64,000 bases of DNA from Branchinecta lynchi (Eukaryota; Arthropoda; Branchiopoda; Anostraca; Branchinectidae). The DNA lies in assembly GCA_023053575.1 (NCBI GenBank), contig JAKZAP010000014.1, forward strand, positions 17,138,938 to 17,202,937, given 5' to 3'. This document shows, piece by piece, positions 11,611 to 22,250 of this stretch (its first letter is position 1; each line of letters opens with the position of its first letter). Position numbers and translations under genes: made by a program. Under the pieces are notes generated by a model. The model worked only from the letters and a program-made list of their open reading frames with translations. It did not search any database and was not told the origin of the DNA.

Positions 11611-11929
11611 AACTCTCCAGCGTTTCTATTTTAAGGAATATAGGATGTCTTGCTAGCTAGCTTCACTTTTGTTTCTTGGTTTGAGTCCGCCCATGTTCGT
11701 AGTCATGTTCGGCGCCCGGACAATAGATGGTGCTATGGGTTTGCGGAAGCCGTTTTATATATAATGGAAAGCTTGACGGTGGGAATCGGATTGCATGTCT
11801 CTGAGCTTGAGCATGCGTGGGTTAGTAGTTTGGGGTTTGGAAGATATGGTAGGATGGTTGAAATTCTGACCAGACTTACGATTCACCAGCAACATTTCTT
11901 CCCCTAGGCTAGCTTAGGGATTCCGCATG

Positions 11930-12097
11930 CGACCATATCCAGTCGGTTTTTCTTGAAATCAGTCGATTTTTTTCAAAACGTTCGTTTTCTCCGGCAAAAA
12001 TAGTCGGTAAAAATGACCGCCATTTGTAAAAACCTTGCACCCCCCCCCCCCCCCCCCCCAACAAAAAATAAAATCTTTTGGCTAGTAACGCCTCTGA
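11930..12097 (+). mobile_element. hAT-like MITE fragment (family L) inside C1
   Basis: It has the right part of the L element, with cagtcgg/cagtcga motifs, a C-run of about 19 (12042-12060) and the terminus ttttggctagtaacgcctctg, as in the complete copy at 26862-27130. The left terminus is missing. The same fragment is at 58785-58930 in C2, so it entered before C amplified. Confidence 0.7.
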
Positions 12098-12244
12098 TCC
12101 TGAATATCGTCAAGTGAACTGTAAATCACAGTCTGCTGATTGTCCCCAGAGTCACCAAGGGTCACATCCCCAAGGACTTATAATCCTCATCAGTCAACAC
12201 AATGAAAATACGCACCAATATACTTTTAAAACGGGATGTTCTAA

Positions 12245-13145
12245 AAAAGATAATCACATGATCAAAAGCTATTCTTCAGCGTGTTAAAAACAACAACAAA
12301 ATAATATCGGAAGAAGAGACTAAATTGACTTTGCAGTCAGTTGAACTTTAACCTTTTCAATCGTACACATCGTGACGGATGAACACTTTTGAACAATATC
12401 TTAAATAATCTAGTTGGTATTAGAAAGCTATGCGTAACTTTCCAGGATTAAAATACCATAGATGATTTGTATCCGTATTTGTATTCATTTGTATCCGTCG
12501 CGTAAACAGTTAATCCTAAGTTAGAGCGATAGACCATCGACACAAACTTTCACCATCAGATTTATAGAAATCGAATACAACGTGCGCCCATTTGCAAAAA
12601 TGTCTAGACCCTCGTGAACCGATTCCTACTTACAAGTCCATCTTCTGTGATGGACATCAAGTTCACAGAAAACAAATAATAGGTAGACCAGCTAGCAAAA
12701 GCTGCAAAGCCCTCATCGATGAAGATGATTGTAGCATAACAGCCGACCATTACTTACAAGTCCTTTGCATATCTTACCACTGGGAACCAAATTGTTCTTA
12801 CCATCGAATACACCGGAAACAAATAACAGTTACACCAACTAGCAAAAGGTGCAAACCCCTCATTGCCGAAGATGATTATGAGCTAACAGTAGACTGTTTG
12901 CTTAGAAGTCCCCTACATGTCTCACAACTGGTATCGCCTATTTTTGGTTTCAGTGTGTACCATAATACTGAAGTTGTCAACCCCTTGAAATTTTCAAACT
13001 GGTGTATCTCATGAAGGAATTTTTGTACTAAGAAATGGATGACATATACTTTGATCAACTCATCCACGGCTATCGATTGCCGTCGAAAAAAATTCTACCT
13101 GTCTTAGTTCAAAAGTTGACCAACTTTCTAACGTCACCACTTAGA
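12245..13145 (-). repeat. Family D segment inside C1
   Basis: It is the reverse complement of the window-edge D sequence, with landmarks such as ggtgtatctcatgaaggaa and ccaactttctaacgtcacca. It holds a single D unit without the 447-bp duplication. Open frames on both strands are not supported as genes. Confidence 0.75.
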
Positions 13146-13763
13146 AAGGAGTAAAGGATAAGCTCTAGTTTCTTTAGCAATGAGATAACTTTTAAAGTTT
13201 AAGAGGCATGTCTGATACCATTTCTCTATCGCAAACCCAAATGCAAAAAAAAAACGAAACAATAGATGGCAGCACTTTCGGACCCGTGTAAAAAAGCCAC
13301 TTTTTTTTCTGTAAATGTTTTCTATTTATCACTCAAAGAAGATATGTTGGCTTTGGGGCCGGGTAACTGCCGCATATATTTAACACTTATAGATTTTAGT
13401 CCATCTTCAATTTGAAACTGGTGCCTGCTTGCTTGCGTGCTAGAACGGAGCTTTCCACTCGAAAGCAGTAACATGGTTTGATGAAACGAAAGGTTCGCTA
13501 CACAACTTCAGATAGTCCTCTCTGACATAGGCTATATAACTCCACTTCACTTCGCACACCGTAGGCTCTGGCTCGAGGACAAGCAAAAACCATCCTCATT
13601 GGCCCCAGGCAAGAGTTCTGAGCTTTCCAAAATGTAATGTCATATTCAACAATGCGGCCTAACACTTTCCGTAAAATCCGCACAGGTTAGACCCTTACCA
13701 GTTACTAGGAATAAAATGAAATCTGCGGCATAGGAAACAAAAAAAAACACCTTAGGACAAAAT

Positions 13764-13904
13764 CAAAGTGTTGCTCTCGCAACACAAAAATGTAAATAGG
13801 TAAAATTAAAAGAATGAAGTTTCCCGGATAGGCCTATCTACAAGACACAGTTGTCTGGATCAAATATTAAATTTTTGGGATCCCATCGTAACCTTGGTCT
13901 TGTT
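13764..13904 (+). mobile_element. Short family B copy B4 inside C1
   Basis: About 140 bp carry both B termini: the hairpin caaagtgttgctctcgcaac on the left and gggatcccat...ttggtcttgtt on the right. A shorter version lies at the corresponding place in C2 (56980-57082), so B inserted into the C lineage before the two C copies separated. Confidence 0.7.
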
Positions 13905-15479
13905 CTTTTTACCGTTAATTACGCGCGTATATCTTTGAATTCCGCCAGGGGATCTAGCAGATGGGCTGACGGCAAGAATTTACAGATGCACTCCCACAAG
14001 AGAGGCCGGATTGACCTCCAAAGAGGCATAATTAGAACCCCACCAAGTTTTGTTGACGGTTCTGTTTGGAAGTTTTGATTGGTCTGAACTGGATTATCCT
14101 GAATATCGTCAAGTTATAGCTTGTTACACGGGGCCGAAACAGCGGCCAATTCTCGATTATCGGCTGATTTACGCTCGTACTTACCGGTTGAAAAAAAAAC
14201 AGCGGACGATCTTCCAAATAGGTGCGTATTATTGAGATAAGGTGAATTCTCGGAATGCGACCTTTGATGTCTCAAGGGATAGTATACAAACCGTATTTAG
14301 GGGAATTAGGTCAAACTTGGTGAGTGTTAGGTCAATCTAGTTCAAATTCTGTCAGACCGATGTTGAACATAGCATGGTTTTTCATCCGAGGATTACTAAA
14401 CGATTTCGAAAAAGGTACATCAGCGGATGTTCTGTTTATGCTTGATTTTCCCATTCAGACGTCACTAAAAAGTGACTGAACAATAATAGAAGTTGCTTCT
14501 GTTTTCGTATTATTTATTTTATAGATAATTATCCCTTATGTTCTCATATAAACATGAAAATATTTAAATTAATTTTATTTGCTTTATGAGTTAAAAGTCG
14601 CCTGAAATCTGTCAACTGTTTTTGGCTGTGACACACCCACAAGATGTTTTGTGTTAATTTCCTACGTTTTGTTACAAACAAAGAGAATATTCGAAATTTC
14701 GGAAGTTTTGCAGTTTTGCGACAGTTGGTACGTCGTATTGAGCAGGTCAGCCGCTGTTTACGCGTTTATTTCGGTCCCGTGTGAACAAGCTTTTAGCTTG
14801 AAAACCCTAAATTACAGTCTGCTGGTCATCCCAAAGGGTTTATAATCCTCATCGATCGTGAAACCCGTGAAAATGATGAAAACCCGATGAAAAACCGAGA
14901 TGAAAATCCGCACGTGGCTGAGTTAGGATTATTTTTTAACCGCTAATTACACGCGTATCATCTTTGAATTCCGCCAGCGCTCCTAGCAGATAGGCTGCTG
15001 GCAAGAGCTTACAGACTCGCTCCCCCCACAGAGGCCGGATTGGGTTCGGACTCCTAAAGAGACACAACTAGATTCCTAGCTCTTAGTTCCAACCAAGTTT
15101 GGTTTGGACCCGACCATCCTTTCGGGTCTATTTGCTGATCATTGAATTCTGGAAAGCCTCCGCCCTCCCCTAACCTATGGGTCGGATCGCAACCGGACTT
15201 TCTGTCTATTTCAGGTCCTAAGCTTTATTTGGGTACAAAATTTCATAGTCCTCGCTTTCTTATGAGTGCCCGAAATCGAGATCCCGCAGACGCACAAACC
15301 AAAGCCAAATTTTAACAGATAGCAGAGACAAGGTTGGGGTGTCATCTAGCGACTTTAAATCAAGTGTTGGCGTACGCAAAGGGGAGCAGGCAGAAACTTT
15401 ATTGTTATTTTTAACTTAAACATGTAAAAAAAAAAAAAAAATCCTGGACAATATCCTAAGCTGGAATTTCGACATGGAA

Positions 15480-15998
15480 GAGACACAAATTTCCGACACT
15501 ACAGGGACACGACGCTACATGGACACGTCAGAACGAAGAAAAACAAAGGCCCGACACTACGAAGACACGTCACTACGTCGAAAACGAAAAGGCGTCACTA
15601 CATAGACACGACGGTATGTCGAACGACGCTACGTGGACACGACGGTACATCGAACGACACTACGTAGACACGACGGTACATCGAACGACACTACGTAGAC
15701 ACGACGGTACGTCGAACGACACTACGTGGACACGTCACTATGAGGACAAAATCCGACACTACGTCGAAAATCAAAAAGTGTCTACGTAGTGTCGGTACCT
15801 GTACCGTCGTGTCTCTGTAGTGTCGGTACTTGTACCGTCGTGTCTATGTAGTGTCGGTACCTGTACCGTCGTGTCCATGTAGTGTCGGTCTTCGTACCGT
15901 CGTGTCTCTGTAGTGACGTGTCCATGTACTGACGCTTTTTTCGTTTCGATGTACTGTCGTGTCTTCGTAGTGTCGTGTCTACGTAGAGACATCATCCC
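15480..15998. repeat. 31-bp repeat arrays, C1 right terminus
   Basis: Two oppositely oriented arrays of the 31-bp unit mirror the left terminus, with a hinge at about 15770-15780. They end gtctacgtagagacatcatccc at the target duplication. Confidence 0.85.
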
Positions 15999-16120
15999 CT
16001 ACAAAGGAAACCATTGCCGAAAAATAAAATATAACGGCAGATTCCTTGCAGGACATATATTACATGACTTTCCTACTTTCTTCATCCGTGACTTTCCGAG
16101 CCTAGCGTATGTAACACGTA

Positions 16121-16417
16121 GAGCGTGTTCCACCCTTCTACAAATAGTAACTATTAGTTACTATTTCCGTTCCAACCTCACCAAAAGTTACTTCGCTGAC
16201 CGTTCCAACCGTCCCGAAATAGTAACTAATAGTAACTATTTGCTTACCACGCTCGGGAGCGTAGTAACTACGGATCTCTGTAACGTGATTGGTCGGATTC
16301 GCCCGTGGCATGATATTCTGCTGGAAAATAGAAAAATTATTCCAGCCTTGACGGGAAAAAGCCAGAATTCGTGACGTCATGCGTAGTAACTACAGTAAGT
16401 AGGATGGAACACCCTCA
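16121..16417 (+). mobile_element. MITE family E, copy E1
   Basis: It is bounded by the inverted termini gagcgtgttccaccctt and the complement of gaggtgttccatcctac. The interior has paired tracts of aatagtaactattagttac and a conserved block cgtgattggtcggattcgc. Flanking triplets are gta and ata. It is one of five copies in the window. Confidence 0.85.
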
Positions 16418-16554
16418 TAGAAATGCAGGCTTTGGTTGATATTCAAATCCTTCGTGTCTTGGTGAATTTTGGATTATCGCGCAAACAGCGCATATTCTGA
16501 GCGTTATAGCTAGAGCCTCGAATGAAAAAATACAAAATCCCTTAAGGCCCGTTC

Positions 16555-17270
16555 GCATCGGGTTTTAACTAATTCTCGGTACCAGCTAGTTCTGAAAATC
16601 TCTCCCAAGACCGAAGCTATGTCAGCTTTCTGTCGTTCGCAATGAATACAGCTGCCAGTTTCGGGTACCAGCTAGTCTCGGACCCAAGTCAGCTTTTGAG
16701 GTTAGGCTACTAGCTAATCAGATTATTTTGGGAAATATTGAGGAATAGTCTGATTGGCTAGTTTCGAACCAAGCCCAATAGATAAAATCACATCCACTCC
16801 TTGATGTCTTGAAAACCGAAAGTGAATGTAGATCATTGTTACTCGTTCTGACGTGGTTCAGCATTAGCTAATCGGAATATTCCTCAGTATTCCCCTAAGT
16901 GATCTGATTGACTATTACCCTCAAAAGTTGAACTGATTTCAACTTGGGGCCGAGACTAGCTCGTACCCGAAACTGGCACCAATATCAATACTCTATATGA
17001 CTAAGTCCAAAACACGCCAGTGATTCTTAGGAAGAAGGAGCAAGCGTGTCCGTAACGACTCAAACTCATTGACTCAAATCCCGAGTCAGCGCAGCTGTGA
17101 CACCGTTTCTTCCGTTCTTCCGCAGGTACCCGGAGATTCTGCATCGGAAGGGAGAGACCCAGCTAATTATCGGTCTCAGAGCGATTTCCGGAACTGGCTG
17201 GGATCGAGTATTAGCTAAAACCCGTTGTAACGGGTTTAGTATTAGCTAAAACCCGTTACCCTTTAGAGGA
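16555..17270. mobile_element. Foldback MITE upstream of Shc exon
   Basis: Inverted termini of about 55 bp begin cgggttttaactaattctcg on the left (16559) and the complement of cgagtattagctaaaacccg on the right. An inner pair joins gtttcgggtaccagctagtc (16657) with gactagctcgtacccgaaac (16953). The right end shows a partial end duplication, with the taaaacccgtt motif repeated. No coding sequence is seen. Confidence 0.7.
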
Positions 17271-17400
17271 GTCGAAGTAATTCAGTTTAAATAATATAAG
17301 CTGCCTTTGCAGTTAAACTTTAAGGGATATGAACGGTGTATGGAACTGCAACAGTGACGTTTGTTAACCAGTCTGGTGATTTGTCCAACTTCTTTTGCAG

Positions 17401-17535
17401 AAAGTAATCTTATCGACTTCTCGTCGGAGGGAGCAGTGCCATCTCCTATCGGAAATCCGAAACATTCTATTCACGACTATGTCAATACTCCATCTTCTAT
17501 GTCGACGCCAGCTGCAGAAGATCCGTTCAATACAG
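17401..17535 (+). CDS. Shc adaptor, exon encoding CH1 linker (internal exon)
   Basis: The exon follows the acceptor ttcttttgcag and ends at cag|gtaagt. Two bases complete a codon begun upstream, 44 full codons follow, and the last base is shared with the next exon. The peptide carries DYVNT (Tyr codon 17478-17480), a pTyr-x-Asn motif equivalent to the Grb2-docking YVNV of vertebrate Shc CH1, and EDPFNT, whose DPF could bind the AP-2 alpha ear as the vertebrate CH1 region does. The assignment rests on its phase match to the SH2 exons and on the YVN motif; the rest of CH1 is poorly conserved in the family. The protein would act at the cytoplasmic face of receptor tyrosine kinases. PTB-coding exons were not found upstream. 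Confidence 0.8.
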
Positions 17536-17562
17536 GTAAGTGTCCTTTCACTCCCGACTTAA

Positions 17563-18232
17563 AGTTCAATGGGCACATCAAACTATCCCAATCCCACTCT
17601 GTAACAACCTAGGAACAAGTCTTATCCCCTAGATCAGCAGCTTTTTCAACAGTTTCCTCTTTGTGATATTTCAAAGCGTAATTTTTTGGGCCAGTACATT
17701 CTCAATTTACTAGCTTGAACAAAGATAAAAGTGAAATTTCTTATAATACTTAGTAGATCTTTATTTTATGCATAAATCAGCTGGTATAGTTCAGATTTGA
17801 ATAGGCTATTTGATTTTGAATGATTTTTGTAGCTATGCTATTTTTGATAGGCTTATTGCATATTCTGGTACATTTTATAAAGCAAGCTAATCAAGCTTCA
17901 CAACACTATTCCACATGGAAAAACTTTTAGTAGGCACTTTAAGCTATGGAGCTTCTGATGAAACACTAGAACAATCAGGTAAACTGCATCTGCGGCTCGA
18001 CCTTGGTGACATCTCAAATATATTCTTCTCTATCAAGCTTTGCTGGGAGTTTTTGAATTTCCTGCCCCGATATCCCAGCTCCTAAGATTTGGATCGCCGA
18101 AAAGCCAGAGAGGTTAAGACAAGGGATAACAAGAAAACGGCCGATTTTCGTAGCGCCTTTTAAAGGAAGTTGGAAATGTTTATTTGTGAAGCATTTGATA
18201 CGAAGTAAAGCATTAGAAGTGTCCATTGTGCT
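17563..18232 (+). mobile_element. piggyBac-like TTAA MITE, copy I1
   Basis: The 670-bp element is flanked on both sides by TTAA (17559-17562, 18233-18236). Its termini are agttcaatgggcacatc and the complement of agcacaatggacacttc. It is about 90% identical by eye to I2 (38681-39349), which lies in the opposite orientation in intron 3. TTAA target duplication is the hallmark of piggyBac-type transposition. It has no transposase. Confidence 0.85.
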
Positions 18233-19090
18233 TTAAGTTGTTTTTTTTCTTCAGGCAGCTCCGCCGTAGCGAGGACTTACAATGCACAAAAACATGTCAT
18301 TGGCTTCTACAAAGTTCTTCTAAAGTATTGGTATTGTACAGTTGTTCCAGTGTAAAGGTTGTCGTTACAGTTTGGAATGAAAGGGCGTTCTCTGTTTTGG
18401 AAAAAGAACTCTCTTTTTGCCGCTCAGATTAAAATCATGTTCTTGCAGGCCGTTGACATGTTGCTGTCGATATTTGTCTTCAAATCAAGTTTGCAGCTCT
18501 TTTAAACTGCTTTTTTTTATTTTAAAAAAATTACACACTAGACTGTCCTTTGGATTCCGGTCTGGTTGCTATGATGCTTAAACTTAGGCAAACATCCAGT
18601 CCGATTTTCTTAGTTGGATACGAATTCCCGAGGGGCTAACCACTCTCGATTTTAGTGTACAACAAGTGCCGAGTGACCCGGTTCCCGGCTGACACCAGCC
18701 GGAACCGGTTGCCACGTGTTAGAACATTAATATCAGCATGTTTAGAAGCGTGGAATAGATGAATCGCCTGATATATATTCGGCACCGCTGTTTTCGATTG
18801 TGTCGGCCGGTGCAGGGAAAGGGTGTACAGCAGGTGCCAGGAAGTAGGCAACCGCTCGCAAATCCCCCTTTTCGCTCCCAGATCTTGACGCATCGCTTGC
18901 AGGTTTCGCCGTGACGGGAATTCTCCATACGAATTTCGCGTGCGAAATCTTATCGGACTGTAGTCCTAAATTTTCGAATGGCCTGTCTTCCACTCCAGTC
19001 CTTTTCCGACGCAACAGCAAACAGAATACGGAACTCCCTGAACTGTCGAAAACTATATAGTTTAGCCTGACCTTATCCCCTTTTTTTTAG
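18233..19090 (+). other. Shc intron 1, unassigned part
   Basis: No exon or known repeat was recognised. The intron ends with the acceptor ctttttttttag-like T-run before 19091. Antisense open frames at 18636-19020 have no supporting features. Confidence 0.5.
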
Positions 19091-19272
19091 GTCAGCTGCA
19101 GTCCTCTCTTCCCAGCCCACTAGTGCCTCCTCCCTTCAGCCCCAACCTCCCAGGTACCTCATTGGGCCTCCCCCCTCGATTATCACCAGGGGTACAAAAA
19201 GCACAGCTTCATCAAGAATTATGGTACCATGGTCCGATTAGCAGAAAGGATGCAGAAAATCTTCTGAAAAAT
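19091..19272 (+). CDS. Shc adaptor, exon with end of CH1 and start of SH2
   Basis: The acceptor ttttttttag precedes it and the donor aat|gtgagt follows. Two bases complete a Gly codon shared with the previous exon, then 60 codons run in frame. Residues 1-35 are proline-rich (PSPLVPPPFSPN, LGLPPRLSPG), with candidate SH3-binding PxxP motifs typical of CH1. From residue 40 the SH2 domain begins with ELWYHGPISRKDAENLL. WYHG and the Arg of the ISR motif (alpha-A helix, phosphate contact) match Shc SH2 domains. The exon boundary falls before the G-D/E-F-L-V-R strand, the place where Shc genes are split elsewhere in animals as far as I recall. Confidence 0.93.
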
Positions 19273-19482
19273 GTGAGTACAACGCCCACGGCCCAACCTT
19301 CTGCGCGTCAGATTGGTGGGCCTCAATCAAGTATTTGCTCCTAGCCGAGGGGTATTATTATTACCATTATTTATTTGTAACCCACTTCAAAATCAAGCTG
19401 TGACACCTGTCGAGTAAAAGAAATGGAACCAGATGTTCTGTAGCATGAGAGGAGGGGGTAATCATGCATAGTTTTCATTTAG

Positions 19483-20149
19483 GTTTTGGGATCCCAGAAC
19501 GTAAGTGGAGGGATACCTATGTGCTCTACTTTGGGGTCAAAGCTCAGTTCAAGTTCGTAGATGGGCCCGATAGCTCTATAATAAGCCAATGAGAATCCAT
19601 GTCTGAGACTTAATTTTCTCGCAGGACAACTAGTTCGTCCGATATCCGGAACAACAGAAAAGTCTTACCTGAACTTTATTAAAGGCATGTTAAATCTAGT
19701 TCTGAAACTTGTTTTCTCGCCGAACAACTAGCTCGGCCGGAATCCGGTCAGAACCGAAAAGTTAGTAAGCAACAACATTTTATTCGGAAATTGTTTGGAC
19801 TTTTGATCCAGGGGTAAACGAACATTTTGAATCTAATCTGGAACTTTTCTTCTCGCTGAACGAGTACAGTTCGTCCGGAATTCGGCCAAAACCGGAAAAG
19901 TAGAAGTTCGTTCTTAAGTCGATTAGAGGTTCGTCTCAGGGTTAAGAACACACGGCGAGTTCATTTTTCAAGTTTATTTTCTTGTTATTAGATATATATA
20001 GATGGATAAATACATATATAGGATCCATATCCAGTTAGCCGTTTGTCCGTAATTTGTGACACAAAATTTTTGCAGGACCCGATTGTCTGGATCAAGAGGT
20101 CCAGTAAATGTTCCGTTTTTGGGATCCCATCGAAACCTTTGGTCTTGTT
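19483..20149 (+). mobile_element. Helentron-like family B element B2 in Shc intron 2
   Basis: It starts with the gggatccc hairpin and cgtaagtggagggatacct. It has several modules with ccggaatccgg and ccgaaaagt, and ends gattgtctggatcaaga, gggatcccatcgaaacct and ttggtcttgtt. The GTCY tract found in B1 is deleted after gatacctatg. Orientation is the same as the gene. Confidence 0.75.
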
Positions 20150-20479
20150 ACGTTCCCACAGTCTGTTCCATGATATAGTAGGCCTTGGAAGGCATTGCAG
20201 GCCCGCCTCCTAAAGTTGGAATGGCAACGGAATTTTTTTTAGAAAGAAGGGTCATTTAAGAAAGTTTCACAATGTTGATTTGTTTCTCTTTCTCCTAAAG
20301 CCTATAGTTCCAGCTGTTATACCACACTCAGTAGAATATTTCGAGAAGAATACAAATAGTTTCTAATGCAAATTCCAATACACAATACGATACTACGCAT
20401 TACGTACAGGCGAAACTTTTGATGTACCGAATTTCACTGACCGTCCCTATTCCCTTACGCATCTCATTCACTCATTATA

Positions 20480-20775
20480 GAGCGTGTTCCACCCTTCCAC
20501 AAATAGTAACAATTAGTTACTATTTCCGTTCCAACCTCACCAAAAGTTACTACGCTGACCGTTCCAACCTTCTCGAAATAGTAACTAATAGTAACTATTT
20601 GCTTACTACGCTCCCGAGCGTAGTAACTACGCATCTCTGCAACGTGATTGGTCGGATTCGCCCGTGGCATGATATTCTGCTGGAAAATATAAAAGTCGTT
20701 CCAGCCTTGACGGCAAAAAGCCAGAATTTGTGACGTCATGCGTAGTAACTACGGTAAGTAGGATGGAACACGTTC
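20480..20775 (+). mobile_element. MITE family E, copy E2
   Basis: The termini are gagcgtgttccacccttcc and the complement of gaacgtgttccatcctac. It is flanked by ata on both sides (20477-20479, 20776-20778). The internal sequence is nearly identical to E1. Confidence 0.85.
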
Positions 20776-22250
20776 ATAGTATTACTTTGTTAAATATTCT
20801 TTTCAAAGGATGCTTCGACTATAAAGAACCGTTACGTTAGCACTTCTGAACAATTCTTGTAATGGCGTGTTTATATCCTTCTATCAATCAGTACGGGGGG
20901 TGGCCCGAAGGGGAGGGGGGGGGGGGGGGGTGAAGGGGGTCTGATTCACCCACCCCTTCCTTTTGCTCAGTCTTAATAGTCGTTTAATTTGGGCCTCGCC
21001 AAGGTCCCGGACACTCTTTATAGTCAACGACAATCCCGAAAAAAAAAAAATGATTTTGGCAATACCCAGATTTAGTCTAAACCCGGTCCCTGTCAAAGAA
21101 GCGACTCGTTTAAACCAGGTTTCGTAACCTCATTAGGTCGGAGACATGGTTCGTCATGGCAGCATTCGTTTTTGTTTCAAAACCTGTTTTATTCCCTTGT
21201 GATCTGTATCGACGTCCAACTAAAGTCTTTAGCATGACAGAGATTTTAGCCTGTCAAATTATAATAACTTAGTGGTTAAAGTGAAGTCTGACTTGATGGG
21301 ATGATATGAATAAACCTTATAGACCAAAAGCGAGAGACAAGGTTATGTGCATGGATTGTGGGTAGTGGAAAAGCCATCAGAACTCGAGAGACAGGAGACT
21401 CGCGTAACAAGTGTACCCAGGACAGTGAAGAAATGTCGATTATGAAGCGAGGTTGAGGTGGGTACCTGGAATAGCTCATTCAAGTCGGGGGTTGAATTTT
21501 TTGATTCTGTGCTAGTTTTAAAGCACATCTGAAATGCCTTTGCTACAGTCCACAGTCCATCACATGAAAATATTAGAACACTATTACAGCTCGATAACAA
21601 TATCTTTTTGTGTTAAAGTGAACTTCTCGTTCTTCAAATGTTGTGTATAGCTCTTCCGTCGCGTAGTGAAACTCGGACGTGATTTGGTGGTAAGGTCCCA
21701 GATGAAGACTGAAGCAGGTCAGAGGCAGATAAATCCTTTCATATGTGCTTTAAAATGCAGCATTGGGATAGATAGAGAGTAGTGAAAGCTGAAAGTTCGT
21801 TTGTCAATGAGTCCGATTTTGATGTTACATAAAACGAATCAAATTCTGCAAACCAAACCAGTTTAATATTGTAGTTTCTCGGATGTAGTTTCACTGTATA
21901 GTATGATGTACATTTGTTTTATTTATGAAATTACAGTATTTCGAATGGACAAATAAAACTGTAAGGTACACGGCAATTTCATCACTAAATAAAACACGTT
22001 AAACTACAGTTAAAATACCCCGAATAAACGAAGTTCAAGTCTCATCCGTGAGTCGGTGTCTTTTTAAGCATTAAGAGTCAAGTTCATATTTGCACAGTCC
22101 TATCGGGCAAAGACCGAAAATTCGTTGTGCTCATAAATCTCGATTTCTTATTTTTTCAAATTCAACGGTAAACCTATTCTCCTCATTTTGTTTCTGAGTA
22201 AGTATATCTCAAACGCTTTTAGTTCCCAACAAATCTGCTATGTACCGAAT
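20776..22250 (+). other. Shc intron 2, unassigned part
   Basis: No gene or recognised family was found. A G-run of about 18 (near 20912-20930) lies in a G-rich stretch that could form a quadruplex. Antisense open frames at 20884-21096 and 21276-21600 lack domains and splice support. Confidence 0.45.

Larger units (their letters stand above)
11041..15998 (-). mobile_element. Foldback/Mutator-like element C1
   Basis: The 4.96-kb element is flanked by a perfect direct repeat CTACAAAGG (11032-11040 and 15999-16007); with an 8-bp repeat the element would start ggg. Its ends, ggtgcgcgcc...cacg and the complement of gggatgatgtctctacgtag, lead into arrays of a 31-bp unit. The interior holds family D sequence (12245-13145), an L-type fragment (11930-12097), a short B copy (13764-13904) and two related blocks near 13905 and 14935. 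No transposase frame is visible. Long satellite-like termini with 9-bp duplications recall foldback elements of the Mutator-like superfamily. The strand given is relative to C2. Confidence 0.85.

Noticed and set aside
16138..16380. Frames with VTISYYF repeats (also at 20419, 60858)
   Set aside because: They are encoded by the self-complementary tracts of MITE family E in both orientations.
1..17400. Shc PTB-domain exons upstream of the CH1 exon
   Set aside because: I looked for PTB and paired-tyrosine signatures in three + frames and saw none that I could support.
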